Below, one piece after another: positions 46,246-57,500 of a stretch of DNA of 64,000 bases. A model generated the notes under the pieces. That model saw nothing but the letters and a program-made list of their open reading frames with translations, did not search any database and had not been told where the DNA came from. Source of the stretch: Crossaster papposus (lineage: Eukaryota; Echinodermata; Asteroidea; Velatida; Solasteridae); contig JBAIAA010000699.1 in the NCBI GenBank assembly GCA_037893245.1, forward strand, positions 372,001 to 436,000. Reading direction: 5' to 3'. A program made the position numbers and the translations under genes. Within the stretch, counting starts at the first letter, position 1; each line of letters opens with the position of its first letter.

Positions 46246-46292
46246 CTCCTAATTGTTTTGGACGTCGGACTTTTGAGTTTTGACGGACTTGA

Positions 46293-48076
46293 TCACTGTG
46301 ATGGAAACAAATGGCACAGAGCCCTCCTCTCAGCGGCAGTCACCTCGGGGTGCCAAAAGTCCACCATGAGAACCACCCGCGGCCCCTTGTGGTCCTTTCC
46401 GTCGTGACGTGCTTCATGCAGGAAGGAGTCATCAAACAGGAGACATTGTTGTTCTTGCCATTGCCTAGAGCGATGGGCGACGGTCAAGGTGCAGTCTGCT
46501 GGAACATGAAGACCTAAAAAATAAAAAGGCAAAAAAAGTAACGTATCCGAAAAAACACTGTACTGCAAGGATGCTTGCAAAAGGGGAATTGGCAGAGTTG
46601 TGTTCGAGTCCCTGCAACTCCAACCCTTTCTCTTGTTAACCAGTTCGCGCCGAGATTATTTTAACATCGCCAAGCCGACGCGCCGGATTATTTTTAATGA
46701 AACTCAATCCAAGGCGGGTTCAAGGCGATGGTACCGGGAAGCACACCCACGCATTTCTGGCCTTGCTCGCTGCTGACAGACATTTTCTGGCCTTGCTTGT
46801 GGCGTGTTTATGCACCATCCATTTTTAATCTGGGGAAAACTTTGCGTTTATATATGTCATCCGGCGCGAACTGATTAACACTCTAAAGCACTTTAGAGTG
46901 CTACAACATGCAGTAAACAGCTCTCATAGAGCAATGTTTAATCCTAACGCTCTAGGGTGTGTGAAGATTTGGTATTGAAACTGATGGAATCAGCACAGTT
47001 GCACTGAAGTTGCAGTCAAGTCTTTTTTGCGAGTCCTTCCATCAAGCCAAAAGTAACTGAATGAAAAATTACAGGAATGTTTCTGTAACGGTTCATATGA
47101 ATGGATAGTAGCTTGACTTGAGACTGAAGGGCCTTGTACGTGATGGACATTGCAGGAACTCAAACACAACTAGGGTGATTCGACTACTTTGTCTCGTTTT
47201 ATTTCTACAATTTCACAAATTCCACAGAATCTTGAGTTTCAAGTTTTGCCGCTTACTGAGATGGCATCGAATCCGCAGGTTACATGGGCCATAATGCTCC
47301 GTAATGTGTGTACCCGCTTCCAGCACTGAAAACATAGCATTACCAAAGGCACAGTCCTTCATGAATACACTCAGAGTTTCAATAATCTCCACCGTCTTGG
47401 GACACTTGGCACAGTTTTCCTCCATCCTCCTGCCCTGATTGAACAAATAGAACACGCTCCACATCCCATTTGGGACATTGTTCTCCAGCCAACCTTCAAA
47501 GTTCTCGCACATGTTTTGCTCCGCGAGCAGCTCTCTGTATTCCCGTTTGATCGTCGGCAGTGCGGCTTCTAAGACCGACGTTTCTGCAAGAAATTCTCCA
47601 TCGTGCCACGGATTCGCAGTCAAGCTTTGAAGAACGAACACGTTGGGATTCTGTAGTAAAGGCACGAAAGCTTCGTCTGTGGGGCGAGATTTGTCATCAC
47701 CGTTTTGCGACATTTTCAAGCTGTTCTCAATTGAAAGTTGAAGTCGTATTAAATCTTGTTCACCTTCATTATTTTTCACATCCTTGTATTTGTCAAACCG
47801 TTCCATGAGGTCCAATGTTAGGCTTCCATAGTTCTGACAACGAACACAGCTTGCGGCAGTACATTTTGAGAATTCGTCATAATTTGCATTTTCCTGTCTT
47901 TTCCCTGTGTTCTTGTACCAAATACCATTTCCTTTCCAATTCAAAAAGCATTGGGTAATCACTGCAATTACCAAACCACAGCAAATTGTCAATAGCAAAG
48001 AATGGTGATAAAAATAAATAAGTTCTTGTATTTGTAACACGACTGACATTTTGTCTTTATGGTCATCAACAGTCAT
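46293..48076 (-). CDS. ASPHD2: Aspartate beta-hydroxylase domain protein (ASPHD1/2 orthologue)
   Basis: Two coding exons, 48076-47257 and 46513-46293 (346 aa; human ASPHD2 is 369). One N-terminal membrane anchor (about 26-46), then the family-specific CxxCVRCQ motif in the stem region (around residue 75), and a C-terminal Fe(II)/2-oxoglutarate dioxygenase domain: WSVFYLFNQG, CAKCPKT, GTHITEHYGPCNLRIRCHL and LLFDDSFLHEARH...GPRVVLMVDFWHPE. His261 and His306, 45 residues apart, match the iron ligands of ASPH (H679/H725), and Arg319 is in the place of the 2-oxoglutarate-binding Arg. Predicted type II membrane protein acting in the secretory pathway; the substrate of ASPHD proteins is not established. 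Single orthologue of the vertebrate ASPHD1/ASPHD2 pair is inferred. Met10 is an alternative start. It is divergent from gamma-synergin, with starts 518 bp apart. Confidence 0.93.
46596..47171. mobile_element. Old hAT-like MITE with nested MITE-1
   Basis: GTTGTGTTCGAGTCCCTGCA at the left and TGCAGGAACTCAAACACAAC at the right form an inverted pair like the hAT-type MITE ends at 43589. MITE-1 copy 6 sits just inside the left end. In the ASPHD intron. Diverged, no target duplication found. Confidence 0.5.
46636..46878 (+). mobile_element. MITE-1, copy 6 (nested)
   Basis: TTAA at both ends, forward orientation, 243 bp; in the ASPHD intron, inside the older element at 46596-47171. Confidence 0.88.
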
Positions 48077-48593
48077 TCAACAAAACAATGTCGCTCTGAG
48101 TCTGACTAAGAAGCCGACATTTTGGTTACAACACTAATGTCTCACTTGCACAATCATCAGCATTATAACAACAATGACATGAACTTATTGAAGTAGAAGT
48201 AATTGTAAACAACTCTACTTTTGTTCATCTTCTTGAGTTACTTTAATTGTGAATGGCAAAATCACTGTTTTTGTTACCGACTACAAACTGGGCAATTGTC
48301 AAATGAAAGACTCCTCACAGTCCAATTACGGTCTGAAATCTGATCGTTAATAAACACATTCTTGACCCCAAGAGGCGAATTCTGTGCACATATATTTTTC
48401 GGTGCCAGTCTAGTCCCTGATTGCGAAGTCTACATGGGCGTCGCCATCTTGACAATAGCGCCCTCTTTTGTTCAAACATTTACAAAAGGTTACAAAAGTA
48501 GTCAGGCTACCTCATACGGATGCTTTGCATTCTGCGTACAAGTTGGGTGAATTATTCAGGATTGACGTTTGGGATTCAATCAAACGAAAAAAA
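48077..48593. promoter_or_regulatory. Divergent promoter region of ASPHD and gamma-synergin
   Basis: 517 bp between the two ATGs, holding both 5'UTRs and start sites. At 48441-48450 the minus strand has AAGATGGCGA, a YY1-like word common just downstream of animal start sites. No TATA box is evident for either gene. Confidence 0.55.
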
Positions 48594-51500
48594 ATGGCAT
48601 TTCGGTGAGTTGATTTGCAGCATATTGCATTGAATATTTGTTTAATTTATGCTTATTTAGTTGCAATGGAAGAAAAATTGTAATAGTTGCTGTTATAAGA
48701 AATATATTGAGGATTTTATAAATTGATTATTACATTGACTTAGTGGAAGAAAGAGTAAAAAAGCAGGGCCAACATGATGTGTGATTAGATCGGAAACTGT
48801 CCAGGATTGACATTTCGCATTGAGGGCGCTGTTTGATTGTTATGCACATGATAATTGATAAACTATAATGAGGGTGGGAAAAAAATTCTAATTAGGCCTA
48901 CATATACGTTATTTAATTTTGTGGTGTTTTTTTGTCTGTTAATTTAGAAATCCAAATGGTCCACCACCAGGCGCAGGTATGTACCGTACGATCACCTAAA
49001 TCTTGCATGGTTCATTTGGATAATTTTAACGAAACTCAACCCTTATGCTGTGTTCCAATCGTGCCGTGTTTATCGTGTTCACCGTGAATTTCTCCATGTT
49101 CACAAGTAGGTTGCATTCCAAACGCTACTCACCAAGACGCACGCGCACAGTCGAGTTAGTCTTGCGGCAAGGACATTCTTTATCGCGCAAGAACTCGTAC
49201 GTGAACCAACACATATGCGCAAGTATTTCATTCGTTTATGAAGTCATGAACATGGAGAAAAAAATTCAACCTGGAGTTCACCACTGGTGAACACGAGTTA
49301 CCAGGCGATTAGAACGCCATTATAAGACTCGTGAACTCGTGAACACGATAAACACGACGCGATTGGAACGCAGCAATATGCTCCTAATCAATTGCTTTCC
49401 CCGTCCCTCTGATCTCTCTATTAACTTAAACCCAGTTTAAAACTTGTTCTTTAGTAAATGGCTGAGCATACCATAAAATGATGCGTTGCAATTGGCTCAA
49501 TGTAGCACATTCTTATTTGAATACCGTTAACCCATAATTTTAATATCCCTTTCTAGCTGATCCTTGAAGGCCACGAAATCCCCAAACAGTCGAAAAATAA
49601 TCTTTCAAAACTCGGCCCTGTTCAAACTTTGAAAATGATCGCATCTGCTGCAAAATCATTCCATCATTCAAATGTGATCTTATTTTGGCAGCATGATGGA
49701 GATACAAAACTAACAAAAACAAAAATCTTTTGCATGTTCATATACCATCGGCTGGTAATTTGGCCGGTTCCCTGCTCTCACTCGTTTGTAATGTATTTCA
49801 TATCTTGTAAACTTCTTCTTTCCCTGGTTCTCATGTAGTAGGTTATGGGATGCTGCCATATCATCAGCAGATGTATGTGCCAGGTAACCATAGCAATGAT
49901 CTGTTAATAAAGAGACGTACATGTATAATATGCTGTAACATAATGCATTGTGCGTCATTTTAAGTTGCTTTTATGCCTTTTAAAATTCATTTCCTATTTT
50001 GCATGCTCATTAATTTACTAGTAGTCAAATAAGATAACATCCCTGACACAGGTGCATCAAGTAGGACCTAATGCTTAATCTGATTTTTATTTGCAAAACA
50101 GATCAATATCTATTGATAACAAATTGCATTGCTAAGAATGCTAGTGCTACCAAAATATTGAAATTATAACAGATTTCAAAATTATAATGGATGGGGATTA
50201 TTTTATTTTTTTTCATATTGAAAACACATTCCTAGATATTTACTTGAAGAATCACGAAAAAAAAGACAAAGAATGACCTAAAGATATGTACATTTATGTT
50301 AAGAGTTTAATTGCTGGTATACATGTTGGAGTTTTGACAGACACAATACGTGTTATTTTACATTGAATGTATGCTTAAGTCACTATTGTGCAATGTCGCT
50401 GTGAACAAGTAACAATGAATTTAGTGCCAATTAACAATGTATTTAGTACCAAGTAACAATGGATTTAGTACCAAGTAACAATGGAATTAGTACCAAATAA
50501 CAATGGATTTAGTACTAAGTAACAATGGATTTTGTGCACCATATTTCCTTTGTTAGATGTTCACAGTGTGTTTTCCATCAGTTTTCATCTGTCCGATGAA
50601 ATGTTGTTGTACCTCATAAACATTTGTTAATGACATGTACATCGATGCTTAATTTGTTTCTGTCTGTAACTGTGTTTGTTTCTTTTATTACTGCAGATTT
50701 TTCATTTGTTCGTATTTTGTACTTGAGTTGCATCTTCAAGCATACATATTTTTTTCAAATAATAATTTGCTTTTCATTTCCTTATAAAACAAATCTTTCT
50801 GTTTCGTTACACATGATAAATGCTATGTATGTGTATACAGAAAAGGTTACATTTTGACCAAGGGGGGTTTGGTTTTAAAGGTAGTATACACCATTGGTAA
50901 TTGCTTGAATTATCATGAATGGGTAGATTTGGGGGGTTGTATTTCATAGTAAATATCGTTTAACTGACTTTCCCGAAGTTTTACAATCATGGATGCCGAG
51001 AAAAGCACGAAAAACAGCGTTTGTTTTCAACCGGGGTCGAGCAGTTATTCTTATGTTATCTTTGTTTTTCGCTCTCGCCGTCCGGCGAGAGCGAATTTTT
51101 TTTTATAAAATTCATTTTTTTTGAATAATTACAGGATATCTAGCGCAATCCTTTTGCTGAATGCCCAGAATCATTATTTACTTTCAATTGAGTAAGGTAT
51201 TTCTTAATAATTCAGAAGTAAATATTTTCGATATCTGCAAATGGTGTATACTACCTTTAAAATGGACTTTTAAATTTGGGATTATGTTCAATAGTTATTT
51301 TTGGTATGGAATTACTTGTTATGCTTTAATTACATGTTATGTCATCATTATTTAGTTTTTAGGTATTTCGTTTTTGTAGCATGCTATGCAAATATTTATT
51401 TGTGGGAAGGTTTTTGTTTATTTATTCCACTTTTGACCCTATTACCCCTAGACCTTTTTGGCAATGTTTACATGGTGGCAATTGGAATATTTTGCAGGAT

Positions 51501-54500
51501 CGAGGATGGTTCTTAGCCAGAGGGCTTCGGGGTTAGGGTTAAATGTTAATTTTTGTAATCATCAATTACTAAGGCCGTGTCCTAAACGGGTGTCTAGAGC
51601 TACGGCTAGGTCTATTGTCTACGGCGGCCATTTTGTAGCGCTGTCCGAAATGCCGTCTAGAGCTACAGCTACGGCTACAACGTCACAAAAATCTAGCCGT
51701 AAAAGAAGTTGTCTAGCTCAGGCAAAACAAAATGGCGGCAGCACTAACGTTAATTTTGGAGCAAATTTTCGTTTATTTTTCAATGATAGTGCATTGAATT
51801 GAAACTAACAGATCGACAAATACGTCAATATCATCGGGTATTTCGACTGGCTGTAAACAAACATTGCGTAACATCTAGCAGACGATAATTGTTGTAAATT
51901 CTTACATCGTAATTTTGCAAACACTAATTCAAGCATCGCTTGGGGGCACAATAACTAGCCGTAGGCTGTACCGTAGATACGTCCGAATTCCATTTGCCTC
52001 GGTGCCTACGTAGACGTAGCTGTAGCTGTAGACGTAGACCGCAGCTCTAGACACTCGTTTCGGACACGGCCTAAGTTAGAAATTACCAATGCTTGTTTTG
52101 GAATGAAATTCTATACAGGTAACATGAGCATGGGTGTGCCCGGCCAGCAACAACAGCCCAGGCCTGGCAGCGGGCAGTACGTCCAACAGAGGGCGTCCTT
52201 CCCCGGTATGACGCCCCCGAGGTATCCCATCATGCAACAAGGCATGATCCCGCAGCAAGGAGGGTTCCAACCACAGATGTTCCCTGGTCAGGCGCTGCCT
52301 CAGGTATAGTCTGGTTCCCACACTCGTATTGTAATTATGTGAGGCGTTCTGGCAAAACGAGACAGAATTGGACAGAGGTGGAATTAGGGGTTTGCGGGTA
52401 TTAGGAAAGGGAATAAAATCTTTCCGTTTGATACTGTGTGATGCACTTCAATTGGACATTCTCTTGACAAGTTACGGCTGTTTACATTTCCTGTTTATCA
52501 ACGTTTATGTCAAAAAAGCTAAATATTGAGGAAAGATTTTCCAGTTTTGTAGTGTTAAAAATAAAAATGCCTATTGTTTTTCCTTTAAATGGACTTTGTT
52601 CTACGATTTTTGTACATATCAGAGTTTATAAATTGCAATAAAAGTGAAAAGTGGGAAACAAATTAGCCCAGTCATTTGTTTGCATTTTTCTCCAATACAG
52701 CCTGTGCCCAGTTCCTACTCATTATGCCAAAACGCTTCGTACACTACCGTCCCTTGCCCCGATTGTAACTTACTAACCACAGTAATCTGTACTTATGAGT
52801 TCAAGTTCAAACGAGTTCTTTCTCTTGAAAGTAATCCTATCAGTACTTACTTTGAATGTAATTGTTAACATGACTTGGTCTGTAATGTTCTCATAGCAGC
52901 AACAAGGTGTAAACGTGCCACAGCAAATGCCATTTCAACAACAGCAACAACTACAGCAGCAGCAGCAGATGTTTGCGGGTCAACCTCAACCGATGGCATC
53001 TCATGTACAACAGCAGTTGCCTCGTCATCCAAGGTGTGGACAAAATTTTAAAGCCCCCCCCAAAAAAAAAAAAAATTCAGGCTCGGTCATTTTAAAAAAA
53101 AATTCACTTTATACGTTTTACAGGAAGCTTTATAGTGTATGATGTCAAGGGAAAATCTTGTGATTTATTTTTTTCTTTTGAAAAACCACATAGTTATTAA
53201 CTTTTGGTTATTTGCGTAGTATTTTTCTGTTTGAAGCAGCAAAAGTGCGCACAATGTTTAGACGGGATAGAAAGAAATCTCGAGGATCTCGATTTTTAAT
53301 TTAAAAGCTTTAGAGTCATATTTTGAATTGCGCCTGAAATCAGCATTCGGGATGTTCTCAATTAGACAGTTGTAGCTGCACGGTGCAATTTTTGTCTTGC
53401 CTTAAAACGCAATTTTAAATCCATCTAACATCGCACGTTAGTCACACACCTTAACCTTCATAATAATAATAATAATAATGGCATTTATAAAGCGCATTTT
53501 TCCAAAGGTTTCAATACGCTTGAGAACAACTCCACGAAAACAGAAAAAGATGAAATTGCAAAATGAAGGATGAGAGCAAACCTAGGATGAAAACAGATAT
53601 GATTTGAGTTTACGTTTAAACTGGTGAACAGAGTTACAATGACGAATGTTGAGAGGTATTGAGTTCCAGCATCTGGGTCCAGCCACAGAGAAAGCCTTAT
53701 CACCTGCATGTTTGAATGTGCGTTGTACTTTTAAGTTATGCTCCGAGCGGAGACCACGTCGGTTGGGCTTACTGAGGTCAAGTGAATGTATTATGTATTG
53801 TGGATGCGTGCCTGAGAGTGCCTTGTACATATTCTTCATACCACGCCTCTTCAAGATTCAAGCCTGAACTAAAATGTACATTTTGCAGTCACCACTCGCA
53901 AGCACCAGGCCAACAGCAGAGGATCGAGGAGCAAGCGAAGAAGGAACGCTACTTCCAGGAGCAACAACGGAAGCTGAAGCAGTTTGGCAGGGTGAGCGGC
54001 AAGGCGGCATCCGTCGATTCCCTGAACATCAACCTGGATGGGATGTTTGGTACAGGAGCCAGCGGGGCTAGAAAGGAGGCGGGAAAAAGTAAGCAAGGAG
54101 GCGGAGCTGAAGGCGGATGTCAACCCCCGAAATCCGAGACAGGTGAGAGGGTTGAAAATCTATTAACCCTAACCCTCCAGGGTATTTTGGCTAGAAACCC
54201 TGCTAGACGCAACAGATTGCATACTTTGTCACATTGACTTGTGTGCAGAGTCCAGCAAGGTCAAGCAGTCACCACAGATAGACTGTGCTGGATCTGGCAG
54301 GGTTAGGGTTAACGTCTCAGAACTTGCGAAGCTTCATAAAATGGGCTGCAAGTCGGACGTTCAATTTGGTTTGAAAATGTTGATCCAAACAATTGTTGCG
54401 AAGAAGCCAGTGCCAGTCTTCAAGCGTGTAAAGTAATATTTTAGAAGAACAATTGTTTTTTCGTTTTTGTAGTGGAGGATGATGGATTTGGAGACTTTCT

Positions 54501-57500
54501 CCAAGGCCCGACACCCCCAACCAACACCCCAGTCAACACTCCGCAGACACCGGAGGCTGGCCCCCTGGCACTTCTAGGCCAGGCACCACCTCCAGCCGAA
54601 GACGACAGCTTGAGTGAATTCCAACAAGGAGAGAGGAAGGAGACGGGGAATACTGGTAAATCCAGGCCGCTGAAACAAGACAAGAAAGGTACTTGATGAG
54701 AAAATAGGGGAAGAAATCAGTTGAAATTAGCTGTTGTAATCTAGTGCAATTTTTTGTACGCAATATGTGGCCTGCACAATCTTTGCGCAACCCTTGTAGT
54801 TAGCCATGTACTCCAGGGTATAGAGAGAGGCAATTGTCGTAAAGTGTCTAGCCCAAGAACACAAACAGTGTACCACCATCCTTATAAGGGTTTAAACTTT
54901 TGTAAATTGTGCTTATAAAGGATGGTCCAGAAAAAAATGTAACGGCCCATTTCCAGTACCCTACGACCAGGTGTCTTGACCCGAGTTGTTCAACAAGTTG
55001 GATGTTAATTGTTTTTAACCCAGTAGACGCAGGTTCTATACAAGTGTTTGTTTGTTTGTTTTTTCCTGTTTTGGTTCCGTTAAAAAGCGATGACTGCAAG
55101 GAAATTACTTTGCGGTCCAACAATTGGCAAATCAGACAAAAGAACATCCACAGTGCCATAGTTTAGGGAATGCATTTAACTGCTGTTAACCAGTTCGCGC
55201 CGGGATTATTTTAACATCACCGAGCCGACGCGCGGGATTATTTTTAACCAAACTCGATCCGAAGCAGGTTCAGGCCGCCAGTACCGGGAAGCACACCCAT
55301 GCATTTCCGGCCTTACTCGCTGCTGACAGACATTTCCGGCCTTGCTCGTGGCGTGTTTATGCCTCATCCGTTTTGAATCCGGGGAAAACTTTGCGTTTAT
55401 ATTCATCATCCGGCCCGAACTGGTTAATGATTGAACAGTTTACGTTTCCTGTCTTTTTCAGTCTGTTTTTATATCTTTTTTTTAATTCACAAATCCAGTT
55501 CTGTCCTTGGAGAGTATGATGCTAGATTCAGCAGACCTGACGACACCGGGCAAATCTACCAAAGCCTTCCACCAGAAGAAGAAACTACGCGAGTCGGAGC
55601 CCGCAACCCAGGCCCTCCGTCAACAGACCTTCGGCAAAGGCAAACCCTGGTCCAGCGCGGAGAATGTCACCTCGCTGTTCGAAACCCCCGAAGGGAGTGG
55701 AGGTGGCCAGGCTGAGCACAGGCAGGGATTGAAGGCGGGAAGTTCCATTGTGGCTTCGCAGGGTGCAGAAGGGAAGGGCGTGCCTGTTTGGTAAGTGCAT
55801 TGTGAAAGTACCATGGCCGAGTATTGAAATCGTGGTCTGCGGCTAATTTTGCAGGTTGTGGGTTCGAACCCAGCCTGGGCTATGACACTTAAATTGGGTA
55901 GAGGCATTATTAACCCTAACCCCCTAGGCCTTACTTTGGGCTAAAGAACTACGTACTACAGAATACTAAGTATTTTGTAGCACTGGGTCTCTCAGCAAGC
56001 ACACTCAGCAAGCAGAGGGGCCCAATGCTAAAAAGTACTACGAGTGCAATTAGGGGTGAAGTACCAAATACTAAAAATTACTACAGGCATTGCACACAAG
56101 TCAGTGAGAGTACTGCATACTACTTTTTACTACTAGAAGTAAAATGTAGCATTAGGTAGGGTTAGGGTTAATACCTTGCAGTGGACTACTTATTTCATAC
56201 TGTGAAGAGGTCAGATTATCTTGTCTTGTTTCAGTGTGAGGGGCTGGCTCTTCCTCACTTTTGTATCTGTATCCTACACCTCAAGCGCCCTTTAGACTTG
56301 TGATGAGCGATTTGCATTAAAAAAAAACAATGTGATACATCTTTTATCATAAAAAGTGAGGTTGCATGCCTACAAAATAATTGTGCAATTCCTGACGTTT
56401 TTCATTAATTGATTGGATTTCAGGTGCACGAATGAGGCTAGCCTCCCTCTGGTCTACCGCCAAGTCTTAGAGGCGTCTCTCAGAGACGACACGATAGAAA
56501 CCAGCCTGCTGTATCCCATCCTGATGCTGTCCGGACTAGACAAGCCGGTACTGGGTCACATCTGGGGTTTGGCCAATCAGATCGTTCCCGGCCAACTGAC
56601 TCGCCCGGAGTTGTACGTCGCTCTGGGCCTGATCGCTCTTGTGCAGGTGATTCTAAAAGCAAAACACGAATGGTTGTAAAGTGCAGAAGACTAGATAGGA
56701 TTTTAGTACATGTACTATATGAACATGAATCAACCACCAATGACAATTTTGTGTGTGCATGCTTGATTGGAACTTAGCATATAACCAGGGGTCAAGTTTC
56801 ATAGTTCTACTTGCCGTTAGCGAAACGTTTCTGCTTACTGTGAACATTTTATGCTAACAGCAAGTGTGTTTTATGGGTTAGCGAGGAATGTTAGTTTATG
56901 CTTATGGATTCTGTGCTGACAGGCTTAGTCCCAATTTTTTTGGGTGCTAGTGCTGTAAGCAAAAAGTGGCGCATAATTTTGTAGGTTAGCATGCAGAGCC
57001 ATGAAATTGGGCCCAGTAGTCATTTTTCAACTTGTCTTCTGTACTCTTGTCATTTGTATTCGTACCATTTAAGAATGGACAGCCACCCTCCATTGAGGCG
57101 CTGCACCGCTTCAGAGAAGCACCTCTCCCTGTGTTGATGCCCAAGACGCAGTCAGGGCCCCAGACCAACCAACAGTCTCTTTACCAGCCGTCAAACCAAC
57201 CAGCAGCATCCGGCGCTGGGGCTGTAGGGGAAGAGGACTTTTCTCCATTCCAAGAAGCCTCAGGAACCAAGCTAAGCAGATTAAGTAAGTCCGCTACTTA
57301 CCTGTATGCGAGTCTACTAGTTATGTTGTAGAGTATACATTTACCAATTTTCTTTACATTGCTGCTACTTTCTATAAATTTATTCCAAAATTCTTACAGT
57401 TGGTGGAGCACTGGTAAATTATTCCAGAGGTGTAAAGTTTGAATCCTGCTTCGGGCAAAACCCGAACCCCAACCCCAACCCTAACCCCCTTACCCCAACC

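Larger units (their letters stand above)
44830..46292. other. Intergenic region between TIR-HEAT 2 and ASPHD
   Basis: The two genes converge here. No coding frame. It contains MITE-1 copy 5, a near-perfect palindromic element and a 150-bp direct duplication, listed separately. Confidence 0.6.

Noticed and set aside
54239-54436. An extra synergin exon beginning after the CAG at 54248
   Set aside because: The stretch lies mostly inside a MITE-4 copy, and exons 6 and 7 already join in phase without it.
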